Source: Acholeplasmatales bacterium (lineage in GTDB: Bacteria > Bacillota_I > Bacilli_A > Acholeplasmatales > Acholeplasmataceae). Taken from it: a stretch of 64,000 nucleotides of DNA. Each line of letters starts with the position of its first letter. Position 1 is the stretch's first letter. The stretch spans positions 34,563-98,562 of the forward strand of contig JAITXT010000021.1 of assembly GCA_031284585.1 (NCBI GenBank). The letters run 5' to 3'. A program made the translations under genes and the position numbers. The notes below the pieces were generated by a model. That model was given only the letters and a program-made list of their open reading frames with translations. It did not search any database and had not been told where the DNA came from. This document shows positions 9,290 through 18,194 of this stretch, in pieces.

Positions 9290-10437
9290 TTTATCGCTTT
9301 AATCACTGCTTTGCTCACATGAGATGCTACTTTTTTGTTAAAAATATTTGGAAGGATATAATCTTCTTTTAATTCATTCGGTTTCACTATTTTGGCTAAA
9401 GCAAGACAAGCGCTAATTTCCATTTCTTTTGTTATTTTCTTCGCTCCACCATGAAGTGCTCCTTTAAATAGACCAGGGAATATTAGAGAATTATTAATTT
9501 GATTTGGTTTGTTAGATACTCCTGTACCAACAACTCTCGCCCCAGCAATTAAAGCTTCTTCTCTAGAAATTTCTGGAGTTGGGTTAGCTAGTGGAAATAC
9601 AATTGAATCTTTAGCCATACTAGTTATCATTTCTTTCGAAACAATATTTCCTACACTTACACCAATAAATACATCTGCTCCTTTGATAGCATCAGATAGT
9701 TGACCTACTAAATTATTTTCATTAGTTAACAAGCTCATTTCTTCCCATACAGAATTTAAATTTGGTGCTCCTCTATAAATGGTACCAAATCTATCACATA
9801 GAATAATATGTCTTGCTCCTAAATCAATGATAAACTTCGCTATAGCAATACCTGCAGATCCTGCTCCATTGATAACTATTTTTACATCTTTTATTTTTTT
9901 ACCAACTAATTTAAGTGCGTTAAGTAAAGCCGCACCACAAACAATAGCTGTTCCATGTTGATCATCGTGGAATACTGGTATATCACACATCTCAATTAAT
10001 CTTCTTTCAACTTCAAAACATCTTGGAGCAGATATATCCTCGAGATTAATACCACCAAAGGAAGGGCTTAATAGGTATATTGTTCTTACAAGCTCGTCAA
10101 CGTCTTTTGTATTTAATACAATAGGAATCGCATCAAGCCCTCCAAACTTTTTAAATAGTGCACACTTTCCCTCCATTACTGGTAATCCAGCAAGAGGTCC
10201 TATATCTCCTAAACCTAAAACGGCAGTACCATCGCTAATAACAGCTATAGTATTTCTTTTACAAGTTAGTTCATATGCTAATTCGGGGTTTTCTTTGATT
10301 GCTAAACAGCTACTAGCCACACCAGGGGTGTAGGCTAGTGACATATCGTGCATATCGTTAATAGGAAATTTATTTTTTATTTCTATTTTGCCGTGATGTT
10401 TTTTATGAAACTCAAGTGATTCTTGCATTATATCCAT
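9286..10437 (-). CDS. Malic enzyme, NAD(P)-dependent (short bacterial type)
   Basis: A 383-residue oxaloacetate-decarboxylating malate dehydrogenase (malate to pyruvate plus CO2). It has the N-terminal YTPGVA, the VLGLGDIGPLAGLPVMEGK and FGGINLEDI metal/substrate segments, FHDDQHGTA, and the NAD-binding GAGSAGIAIA (Rossmann) loop. The length fits the ~390-410-residue group that includes YtsJ. The ATG at 10437 has GAGGAGG (10443-10449 on the plus strand as CCTCCTC) that overlaps the stop of the upstream lipoprotein gene. A cytoplasmic central-metabolism enzyme between two surface lipoprotein genes is unusual. Cofactor preference cannot be read with certainty. Confidence 0.95.
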   Translation of the reverse strand: MDIMQESLEFHKKHHGKIEIKNKFPINDMHDMSLAYTPGVASSCLAIKENPELAYELTCKRNTIAVISDGTAVLGLGDIGPLAGLPVMEGKCALFKKFGGLDAIPIVLNTKDVDELVRTIYLLSPSFGGINLEDISAPRCFEVERRLIEMCDIPVFHDDQHGTAIVCGAALLNALKLVGKKIKDVKIVINGAGSAGIAIAKFIIDLGARHIILCDRFGTIYRGAPNLNSVWEEMSLLTNENNLVGQLSDAIKGADVFIGVSVGNIVSKEMITSMAKDSIVFPLANPTPEISREEALIAGARVVGTGVSNKPNQINNSLIFPGLFKGALHGGAKKITKEMEISACLALAKIVKPNELKEDYILPNIFNKKVASHVSKAVIKAIK

Positions 10438-10447
10438 AATAACCTCC

Positions 10448-13400
10448 TCAATTTTCTACAGTAATAAAGTTATAAGTTAAATCAGGTAAACTTGGATCAT
10501 CAAACTTAATAGTTATTGATACATTTCCAGGTCCTGAATTTCTAACTGTAATAACATTTCCAACAACAATTAGTCTTCCATTTGTAACAGTAATTGTGTA
10601 TGTAGTTATATCTGTTCCTTCGAATTCCAAAGTTAAAACAATAACAGTATCATAATATAGGGCAACTCTAGTATCATTTCCTGGTTCTGGAAATAAATCA
10701 AAATCACTTGAAACTGTCACGCTTGCTTCTGTTGGAACTATTGAAGCGGGAGTGCCATTAAATCTATATTCTAATACGCCAGAGTTTCCAACCGATGTAT
10801 CTTCAAAGGTTAACTTAATAGAAAACGAACCAAGCCCAATAACAGTTACAGTGTGATCACTCACTGTTGCTATTCCTAATTGTGAACTAGAAATAACATA
10901 ATTTTTATTTGTTGCATTTTCTGGAAGTATATCTATTGAAAGAGTAAATACTGTATCTACTTCAATGTCTTGTCTATCGGTTGATAAATTAGATTGAGGT
11001 AAAGTAATAGTATCTGCATTAACAACTACACTAGAGATAGGAACACCATCTGGAATAACACTAGAAGGAATAGTTTTAAATCTAAATTCTAAAGAACTAA
11101 GAGAAGAGTCTTCAAATGTAATGGTAATCGATACATTTCCAGCACCACTTCCAACAACAAATGTCACGGTGTGACCACTAACAGTTGCTCTTGAATTGGA
11201 GGATACTAAACTAAATCCTTTGAATTCTGTTTCATCAGGACTAAATATTGCTTCAAAAGAAATGGTAGTACCTATTTCAATCTCTTTCCTATCACTTGCA
11301 TCATTAGGAGTAGGAAGCACAAATTCAGGTGATGAAACTATAACACTGTCTGCGTGTATATAGTCTGCTACTTCTACTTCAATACTATCAGTAAAATTTC
11401 CATCTCTTGTAGTTACTGTAATGATTGCTGTTCCAGCACTAATACCCTTTATTGAACCAGGTCCTACAATTTGAACAACAGCTGGATTATCAGAACTCCA
11501 AGTAGTGTATGTATCTGGAGCAGTATCTGGATATACAACATAATCAACTGAAACAACATCATTTATTCCAATCATTAAATGTTCTAATACAATATCAACA
11601 TTTGTTACTGCACCTGTTTGCCATAAAAGTAACCCGCTTTGATTAAACTTGTTTCCTACTTTTGCTAAATCATCGCTTGTGAATACATTGACTATTGGTG
11701 CTTCTAAAGCTCCAGGTACCCATATTGCATTAGTAATTGAATTTAAGAGAGGTTTATAGAAAGTTGTACTTTCATCATAACCACTTGGAGCTATATTGTA
11801 AATACTTAAAGTTGTTAAGTCACTAGCAACATTAACTTTGACTCCCTCAACATCCTTTACTGCTAGTTCTGCGAATACATATGAGTTTTTTATTATAGAT
11901 GAAGAACCTGTTAATCCACTAATCCCACCTATATAATCTCTACCACCAATAAGAGCCCCACCTACATAAACATTTTGAATTAGACCGTCATTAATACCAG
12001 CAATTCCTCCGATATAAGCGTCTCCATGAATAGATGCAACCCCTAGATTGTTTTTATTATCTCCTAACTCTTCCGCTCTATTTTTTGCTATATATTCTTT
12101 TGATGTCATTGCTCTGGCGAATGAACATTCATCTATAACACCAAGTTCACTATTATATCCAGTAATTCCACCGAAAGCTACATTTATTAATTTATTATTT
12201 ACTGATCCCCAAGCGCTTTGTCCAAATACTCTACCACTCACGCTAGATTTTCTAATTGTTCCGAAATTAAATCCAGTAATTCCACCACAAAAACTATAAG
12301 TATTTGAAGAATTTCCGCTGTTAGCATTATTTCCAGCAGGTAAAGTGGCACTTACGGTTGCTTCCTCGATTAATCCATAATTCCATGATGCTACTCCTCC
12401 TGCTCCTCTTCCTGCTTTTACAGAACCAGCACCACTTACAGTTACATTTCTAATAATACCTGTTGATGTATTCTTTCCTACTACACTTCCGCACCCATAT
12501 AGCCCATCTAGTGGAACTGTTGTAAACTTAGTTAGTGAACCTTGTAAATGCGGATCATTAATCATTGCTCGGCTTGTAACATTTTCAATTAGACCTTGAT
12601 TTATATCACTTATTGCTCCTACTGGATAGGTATTAGAATCAGATGAAGTTATTACTACACTATCTGTAGGTATATTGATATTTTTAACGACTCCTGATGC
12701 GGTTATTTCGTGAAATAAGCCACCATTACCTGTAAATGATAATGAGTAGTTTCCTCCGTCATATACTCCACTAAATGTTATTTTTCTATCATCGTTTATA
12801 GTAATAGGGTTAGATAATGTGGATGAAATATCTTTAATTTGTTTAAAATGAGCACTACTATAAGAAGCATCACTAACAAGGCCAATTAGATCTGAAGGTT
12901 TGGAAACTAAATAAGGATTATCAAGTGTTCCATTCCCTCCAAATAATAATGTACCATCAACATTAAAATCAACATCGTTTGAAGTTATTTTAACACTATA
13001 CTCTCCACCAAGGGGAGTTATTGTAGGAGTGAAACTAACATAATTCATTTCATTAGAATCATCAATAACAATAGTTCCCTCAATTGTAGAAAATACTGTT
13101 TCGCTAGAAGATTTTATACTTACAACAACATCATTACTAGAAGCTCCTGCTGCTCTCCATACTATTGTGGATGAAAATGGGTCATTTGACATACCTATTT
13201 CAGTTGGATTAGAAGTTAACGATAACCAATGTGCTTTTAATGTAATATCTTCTTTTACAATATCAACATCAAAATTCCATTTAAAAGAACCATTATACCA
13301 TTCATTAAACGAATAATTCTCTTTGGTAGGATTAATGGGTCTAGAAACTTTTGAACCATTTTTAACAACTTGTGGGAGAACAACACTACCTCCATCGGTA

Positions 13401-13501
13401 TCAAAACTAACAGTGTAGTTAATAGTTTTTGGTGTGTTATCACAAGAAACTAATATAACTCCAAACAAGAACAAACATAAACATAAAATAATTTTTTTCA
13501 T
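10448..13501 (-). CDS. Large repeat lipoprotein: InlB-type repeat, GLUG repeats, Ig-like domains
   Basis: A 1017-residue lipoprotein (Cys20 in ILVSC). In order: one InlB B-type (Listeria-Bacteroides) repeat at ~27-92; a beta-sandwich; a beta-helix-like stretch (~195-560) with GLUG-type units such as GGITGFNFGTIRKSSVSG and GGIAGINDGLIQNVYVGG; a Big_2 Ig-like domain (~625-705, TWSSDNPAVVQI and GISAGTAIITV); and three related Ig-like repeats to the end, each with an initial strand, a D-R-x-(E/A) turn and a V(S/T)I-T(I/F)-F-D/E-D strand. There is no catalytic motif; the architecture suggests adhesion or surface display. It shares the InlB and GLUG units with the 6606-residue protein. Confidence 0.85.
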   Translation of the reverse strand: MKKIILCLCLFLFGVILVSCDNTPKTINYTVSFDTDGGSVVLPQVVKNGSKVSRPINPTKENYSFNEWYNGSFKWNFDVDIVKEDITLKAHWLSLTSNPTEIGMSNDPFSSTIVWRAAGASSNDVVVSIKSSSETVFSTIEGTIVIDDSNEMNYVSFTPTITPLGGEYSVKITSNDVDFNVDGTLLFGGNGTLDNPYLVSKPSDLIGLVSDASYSSAHFKQIKDISSTLSNPITINDDRKITFSGVYDGGNYSLSFTGNGGLFHEITASGVVKNINIPTDSVVITSSDSNTYPVGAISDINQGLIENVTSRAMINDPHLQGSLTKFTTVPLDGLYGCGSVVGKNTSTGIIRNVTVSGAGSVKAGRGAGGVASWNYGLIEEATVSATLPAGNNANSGNSSNTYSFCGGITGFNFGTIRKSSVSGRVFGQSAWGSVNNKLINVAFGGITGYNSELGVIDECSFARAMTSKEYIAKNRAEELGDNKNNLGVASIHGDAYIGGIAGINDGLIQNVYVGGALIGGRDYIGGISGLTGSSSIIKNSYVFAELAVKDVEGVKVNVASDLTTLSIYNIAPSGYDESTTFYKPLLNSITNAIWVPGALEAPIVNVFTSDDLAKVGNKFNQSGLLLWQTGAVTNVDIVLEHLMIGINDVVSVDYVVYPDTAPDTYTTWSSDNPAVVQIVGPGSIKGISAGTAIITVTTRDGNFTDSIEVEVADYIHADSVIVSSPEFVLPTPNDASDRKEIEIGTTISFEAIFSPDETEFKGFSLVSSNSRATVSGHTVTFVVGSGAGNVSITITFEDSSLSSLEFRFKTIPSSVIPDGVPISSVVVNADTITLPQSNLSTDRQDIEVDTVFTLSIDILPENATNKNYVISSSQLGIATVSDHTVTVIGLGSFSIKLTFEDTSVGNSGVLEYRFNGTPASIVPTEASVTVSSDFDLFPEPGNDTRVALYYDTVIVLTLEFEGTDITTYTITVTNGRLIVVGNVITVRNSGPGNVSITIKFDDPSLPDLTYNFITVEN

Positions 13502-13521
13502 AATTTTTCTCCTTTTTACCT

Positions 13522-15516
13522 TTAAATAGGTATATATGATACTGAGTTGTTTAAACTCATAATAATAAAAATAATAGTAATAATAATTGGGCCTAAATAA
13601 GTGTTTCCAGATATTTTATAAAATAATCTGTTAAATATTGGCATTAAGAACATGACAGGGATAAGAGTAAATAAAATATTTATATACAACCATTGTGTTG
13701 TTCCGTCAGGAAGTTCTGTAAATGCAACGGTTCCAGTACTTGCAAAAGATGCGTATTGGATTATTAATAATATTGATAAACCTGCTATGTTAATAAGTCC
13801 AGCTAACATTAATTTAGGGAATTCTCTTAATTTTCCGTTCATTTGGCTAGCATTAACCCTAATTGAATTAGAAAAATAGAAAACAAAGAATAAAGGAAAA
13901 TACATTAATAGTTGTAATACAACTTTTAAATTAATTGGTCTTGCTGCCATCAAGAATAAAAATCTAAAGTCAACATGGAATATTGAGTAAATAATCATTA
14001 AAATAACAAAATAAGAAATAGCTACAATTAAACCTATGATTATTGTTTTAAGAACATTGGTTAACTTTGTCTTTACTCCCCAGCTATCGAAACTTTTAGA
14101 TATTTCAAATGGGTCATTATATAACATTTTTTTCAAATACCCATCAAGGAAATGAATTGAAGTAAATATAAACATACTAAATAAACCACTTAGTACCGCC
14201 CATACTGCGACCGCATTTGTCATTCTTTGAGGGAAGAACCAAGTATTATTGGAGTTAGATGCATCTTTAAAAAGAGTTAATGTAAGTTTTGATGCTGGTA
14301 AATACATTAATGCAGCGAAACTAGCGCATATAACGAAACTTACAATATACAAAACTATACTTATCTTTCTTCTACTGTCTAGGTTATAAATTGGCATTTT
14401 TATACTGCTCTTAAACCAAGGTATTCTAAATAATATAGTGGCGAGTGGAACGATTAAAATAAGAGAGAATATTAAACTAATTGTAGTTAATATTTCTTTG
14501 TATATCCAAACCATGCTAGTTGGTTCAATATAATCATTATAAAAAGAAAAACTAGTTTCAAAAAATGATATTAATTGACTATTTGCTAATGTGTCATATG
14601 GTTGAAAAGCGTGTATTGTGGGAGTATTAAAGACTTGTCGCATATTCCTAAGGTTAGGATTTCCATAAATATAACCAAGTTTAATTTCCTCACTTAGAGA
14701 TATTGGTTTTTCTGCGTTTTGATTTAATCCACTATTGACTAAATCATGTGCTTCTACTGACCAAGTCATATCTGATTTAGATACAGAATCTGAACTATTA
14801 GGGTTTATTTTATTTCTAAATGCTCCTTCATCGTATAGGGCAAAGTCTAGTCCAATATTAGACTTTGCATAAGCAATACTTGAATCAATCGAAATAATAT
14901 ATCCTGTAATATATACAGAATGAACTTTTGAGATACCGTTATTATCAACTGCTCTTTTCCCAAAGTAGACGGCTGCTTGATATGCAGCATTACCACCTGC
15001 AGAATGACCAGTCACACCAATTCTTTCTTTGTCAACAAATGGATATACGGTCTCATTATCATATACATAATCAATAATATCGAAGGAGCCATATCCTTCA
15101 ACGGATGCAATAGCACTTCCTTGAACTCCTGCGGAGGAAGTGGAGTCTCCTTGTGAGTATGGGTCAATATTAATAACTACATATCCCCTTCTTGCTAACT
15201 CTAAAGCGATATGCCCTTGAGTTTCTCTTGTTCTTTGAAAACCTGGAATAATAACAATTAAAGGCGCTTTATCTTCTGGAGTTGCACTTTTAGGTACATA
15301 TAAATCGTAAACAACGACTTGATTGTCTCTTGCTTCAAAATTAACAGTCGAAACTTTAACATTAAGAAAATCACTTTGAATAAGACTAGCAAATAAACTA
15401 GTTAGAAATATAACAAGAATAGACACTGTTAATATTAAAAAAGACCTATCATTTTGGAAGCGTTTTCCTATACTACGAACTATTAAATTTATATTTAACT
15501 TCTTTTTTTCATTCAT
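13522..15516 (-). CDS. Membrane-anchored alpha/beta-hydrolase with C-terminal membrane domain
   Basis: A 664-residue protein. One N-terminal membrane helix (~26-46) is followed by an extracytoplasmic alpha/beta-hydrolase (~55-310): oxyanion region IIPGFQRTRE (~89-98), nucleophile Ser172 in GHSAGG, and a possible acid and His in the NPNL...TIHAFQPYD stretch. The C-terminal half (~320-664) holds about eight further hydrophobic helices. The hydrolase part resembles dienelactone-hydrolase or PET-type esterases in motif order; its substrate is unknown. The pairing with a polytopic domain suggests action on a lipid or secreted glycan conjugate (inference). It is separated from the 1017-residue lipoprotein by 20 bases. 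Confidence 0.75.
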   Translation of the reverse strand: MNEKKKLNINLIVRSIGKRFQNDRSFLILTVSILVIFLTSLFASLIQSDFLNVKVSTVNFEARDNQVVVYDLYVPKSATPEDKAPLIVIIPGFQRTRETQGHIALELARRGYVVINIDPYSQGDSTSSAGVQGSAIASVEGYGSFDIIDYVYDNETVYPFVDKERIGVTGHSAGGNAAYQAAVYFGKRAVDNNGISKVHSVYITGYIISIDSSIAYAKSNIGLDFALYDEGAFRNKINPNSSDSVSKSDMTWSVEAHDLVNSGLNQNAEKPISLSEEIKLGYIYGNPNLRNMRQVFNTPTIHAFQPYDTLANSQLISFFETSFSFYNDYIEPTSMVWIYKEILTTISLIFSLILIVPLATILFRIPWFKSSIKMPIYNLDSRRKISIVLYIVSFVICASFAALMYLPASKLTLTLFKDASNSNNTWFFPQRMTNAVAVWAVLSGLFSMFIFTSIHFLDGYLKKMLYNDPFEISKSFDSWGVKTKLTNVLKTIIIGLIVAISYFVILMIIYSIFHVDFRFLFLMAARPINLKVVLQLLMYFPLFFVFYFSNSIRVNASQMNGKLREFPKLMLAGLINIAGLSILLIIQYASFASTGTVAFTELPDGTTQWLYINILFTLIPVMFLMPIFNRLFYKISGNTYLGPIIITIIFIIMSLNNSVSYIPI

Positions 15517-15591
15517 ATAATCTCTCCTACTATTATTTTAACACTTATTACGAATAATTATTAATAAGAGAATATACTTATTTATTATATT

Positions 15592-15610
15592 ATATAAGTT
15601 TTGCTTATAT
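15592..15610. promoter_or_regulatory. Dyad with T-N11-A spacing, possible LysR-type site
   Basis: ATATAAG (15592-15598) and CTTATAT (15604-15610) form a perfect seven-base dyad with a five-base centre, containing the T-N11-A form typical of LysR-family operators. ATACTTA at 15574-15580 lies just inside. The site is upstream of the minus-strand hydrolase gene and directly behind the LysR gene. Confidence 0.4.
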
Positions 15611-15617
15611 GAAACGC

Positions 15618-16502
15618 TTAATTTTCTTTATATTTGTATTTTTTTATAAAGTTTATAAATTTAATAATGTTCTTTTCGGGTTTACTATTTATAGGCCAAA
15701 TAAGACCTATTTTAATTTTAAACTCTTCAGAAAGTGGGATACCTACAATATCAGGATCATTTTTATCTATTAATTCCTTAAATAAAAATGCGCTTCCAGC
15801 ATTATAAGATACAAACTTTTTCATGGTATTTAATTGCGAAGAATATAAAATTACTTTAGGTTTGACATTGACAGTTTTAAACAAAGTGTGTATGAAAGGG
15901 TTTTGAAAAGAACCCTCTTTCATTAGAATGAGAGATTCGTCTTTTATATCGTTTATTGTTAATATTTTTTTATTTGAAAGAGGGTTCTTTTTAGATACAC
16001 AAAAATAAAGTTCTGTCTCCATTATTTGGATTGTATTATAGAATTCATCCCTATCTTTATCTAATATTGTTAAAGCTAAATCAATGTTTTTATCTTCGAT
16101 CCTATTTCTAATATGAAGAGAACCACTTTCTAAAATAGAAAATTCAATTTTCGGGTTTTTGTTACAAAATTTTAAAAATATGTCTGGAAATAAGAATGAC
16201 CCAATCATAGGAGGAACACCTATTCTTAAAATATTAGACCCATTTGATATTTCCTTCATCCTATTTTCAAGCAAATTTACATCTTCAAGTATTTTCTTTG
16301 CCTTTTCATAGAAAAATTGTCCTTCCGTGGTATTTATGAGAGTTTTTCCAGAACGTTGAAAAAGGTTTAATTGAAATTCTCTTTCTAACGATAGTATTGA
16401 TTGAGAAATTGCTGGTTGAGAGACATAACATTCTTTAGATGCTTTTAATATAGAACCTATTTCATAGACTGCTATAAAATATTTAATCTGATTTATTGTC
16501 AT
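15618..16502 (-). CDS. LysR-family transcriptional regulator
   Basis: A 294-residue LysR-type regulator. The N-terminal winged helix-turn-helix is clear (FIAVYEIGSILKAS then VSQPAISQSILSLE at ~27-40, FQRSGKT), followed by a linker helix and a periplasmic-binding-type effector domain (~90-290). The ATG at 16502 has AAGGAG in its leader. The gene precedes the minus-strand hydrolase, repeat lipoprotein, malic enzyme and esterase genes and reads in the same direction, so it may control itself and them. The effector is unknown. Confidence 0.93.
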   Translation of the reverse strand: MTINQIKYFIAVYEIGSILKASKECYVSQPAISQSILSLEREFQLNLFQRSGKTLINTTEGQFFYEKAKKILEDVNLLENRMKEISNGSNILRIGVPPMIGSFLFPDIFLKFCNKNPKIEFSILESGSLHIRNRIEDKNIDLALTILDKDRDEFYNTIQIMETELYFCVSKKNPLSNKKILTINDIKDESLILMKEGSFQNPFIHTLFKTVNVKPKVILYSSQLNTMKKFVSYNAGSAFLFKELIDKNDPDIVGIPLSEEFKIKIGLIWPINSKPEKNIIKFINFIKKYKYKEN

Positions 16503-16517
16503 ATTTTGCTCCTTATA

Positions 16518-16542
16518 TAAGTATTTATTATAACTATACTTA
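16518..16542. promoter_or_regulatory. Dyad upstream of the LysR gene, possible autoregulatory site
   Basis: TAAGTAT (16518-16524) and ATACTTA (16536-16542) are perfect inverted arms 11 bases apart, 16-40 bases upstream of the LysR start. The same heptamer occurs at 15574-15580 before the next gene, which suggests a shared regulator. Confidence 0.4.
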
Positions 16543-17051
16543 AATATTATATTTTAATTATAAGCAATATTTTAAAATTTTATTATTATTTACAAAAAAT
16601 AAGTTTTTTTTCAAAATACTATATAATATAGTAGGTAAAACTTCTTATTGTATTGCTCTTTTTGTTAGCAATAACTCCTTAAAAGGAATGGGTACTTTAC
16701 TAAATTAAGAATAAGTTGATGTTGATGCTATTAAATTAGTTGCGAGTTAACTATATCTTGGAAAGACTATCATTGGTTTGGTACATATGAAAATTGTTTG
16801 TTAAAAATAATTAGCAGTATCTACAAAGATAAATATAAAAGAAAAGTGGTATTAGGTACAAAAAAGTTATAAATTGAGATATTTTAAATATTTCAAATAA
16901 TCCTGAAAAATAACCTTTTAATATAGCTAAAACCCCATTATCCATCGGAAAAGATTCTAAAATAACGAAGATTCTCACGTTTTTAGCATCTTTTTTTAGA
17001 AAGTTCATATTTGATTTGGAGCAAAATTTAATGTTACCAAAAAAAATGGAT

Positions 17052-17057
17052 TATAAT
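17052..17057 (+). promoter_or_regulatory. -10 element of the pyrophosphatase promoter
   Basis: A perfect TATAAT at 17052-17057, 53 bases before the start codon. The -35 region is poor (TTAATG at 17028-17033, 18 bases away). Confidence 0.45.
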
Positions 17058-17110
17058 ATTAATTGGATTGTCAAAAAATCTATGAGTACTACACAAAAAA
17101 AGGAGTAAAA

Positions 17111-17647
17111 ATGAATATTCTACATGATTTAGGTAAAGAACGAGTAACACCCGAAAAATTTATTGCAGTAATTGAGATATCTAAGGGGTCTAAAAAGAAA
17201 TATGAATTAGATAAACAAACTGGTATGATAATTCTGGATAGAGTATTATTTACCTCAACTCATTATCCAGCGAACTATGGATTTATTCCATTAACTCACG
17301 CTGAGGATAACGACCCACTTGACGTGTTGGTATTATGCTCAGAAGATATTGAACCACTATGTATGGTTGAATGTTATCCGATAGGTATAATAAAAATGAT
17401 TGATCAAGATTCTGTTGATGAGAAGATAATCGCAGTTCCATTTAAAGATCCCGCAATGTCGAATTATACTAATATATCTGAACTACCTCATCATGTTATA
17501 ACAGAAATTAAACATTTCTTTGAAGTTTACAAGACTTTAGAAAATAAAACTACGGCTATATTAGATACCAAAGGACCGGCAGAAGCCAAAGAAATCATTA
17601 GAAAGTGTATGGAAGAGTACTCAAAAAAATTTAAAGAAGGAAAATAG
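17111..17647 (+). CDS. ppa: Inorganic pyrophosphatase, family I
   Basis: A 178-residue soluble pyrophosphatase that splits PPi to two phosphates and so drives biosynthetic reactions. The family I signature DNDPLDV (metal-binding Asp residues) is present, preceded by HYPANYGFIP and VIEISKGSKKKYELD. I start at the ATG 17111, which has AAGGAG at 17100-17105 and gives the normal family N-terminus; an upstream TTG at 17063 would add 16 residues without support. It stands alone with its own promoter. The size (~178) is typical for the bacterial family I enzyme. Confidence 0.97.
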   Translation: MNILHDLGKERVTPEKFIAVIEISKGSKKKYELDKQTGMIILDRVLFTSTHYPANYGFIPLTHAEDNDPLDVLVLCSEDIEPLCMVECYPIGIIKMIDQDSVDEKIIAVPFKDPAMSNYTNISELPHHVITEIKHFFEVYKTLENKTTAILDTKGPAEAKEIIRKCMEEYSKKFKEGK

Positions 17648-17652
17648 AGAAC

Positions 17653-17757
17653 ATGCCATATGAGGTAAAAGTAGCAATGATTGAAATAGTAACTATTAAT
17701 TGCAAGCTATATGCCAAGTTTGGTAATAAAATATATATTCTAACAAAAAACTCTTGA
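17653..17757 (+). pseudogene. Short frame, possible remnant of a TIGR04076-like protein
   Basis: Six bases after the pyrophosphatase stop, an ATG opens a 34-codon frame beginning MPYEVKVAMIEI. This resembles the N-terminus of the small TIGR04076 family (pattern Y-x-V-K-V-x-V-I-E), but the cysteine-containing continuation of that family is lost, and the frame runs into TGA. It could be a decayed gene or chance similarity. No ribosome site is evident. Confidence 0.25.
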
Positions 17758-18194
17758 ACTAGACAAAGACATACTCTTAAATTAGTCATTATAGCAACTT
17801 TTTTTGCGCTATATAAAAACTCTATTTTCACTATAAAACAGTAGTGAACTGCTTAATTATAGATAACAATAACTTGTTTTGATTCATTTTTTCTGATTTA
17901 TTGTAAATTTTTACAATAAATACTGCATGTTTTAGCTAAAAACCACTTATTTTAAAAATGATTAGGTTTTTTTTACAGAAACTAATAATTATTTATGTAT
18001 CTATTTTAATAAAGAAATATAAGATTTATCAAATTTATAATGATGAAATTTCATAAATAATCCGAATATATATAATTTTTGGGTATATTTTAAGATATTG
18101 GTGAAATCAAACTACCAATTTAAATGTAATTTATAAATTTTGTTGTTATTATTAAAAAATATGATTAAAAATGTATAATTAATTGAGGTGCTAA
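17758..18194. other. AT-rich gap without a recognised gene
   Basis: About 440 bases with no supported gene. A six-base hairpin TATAGC / GCTATA around 17791-17814 lacks a T-tract. TATAAT at 18174-18179 is only 15 bases before the next start codon and overlaps the place expected for the transcript start, so it is doubtful as a promoter. Confidence 0.4.

Larger units (their letters stand above)
16503..17110. other. Gap between LysR and pyrophosphatase genes
   Basis: About 600 bases. It holds the LysR operator-like dyad, a TATAATATA stretch near 16622, a seven-base hairpin TATTGCT / AGCAATA (16651-16657 with 16667-16673), and at its right end the pyrophosphatase promoter. A 65-codon minus-strand frame at 16811-17008 encodes one possible membrane helix but has no ribosome site and no recognisable family; I do not call it a gene. 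The middle part may be decayed coding sequence. Confidence 0.4.

Noticed and set aside
12048..12299. Plus-strand frame of 83 codons inside the repeat lipoprotein gene
   Set aside because: Lies fully opposite a well-supported gene and has no ribosome site or family.
16811..17008. Minus-strand frame of 65 codons with a hydrophobic C-terminal part
   Set aside because: No ribosome site, no family, and it lies across the pyrophosphatase promoter region; AT-rich DNA often gives such hydrophobic frames.
17631..17831. Minus-strand frame of 66 codons behind ppa
   Set aside because: Overlaps the end of ppa, has no ribosome site, and its composition is that of a chance frame.
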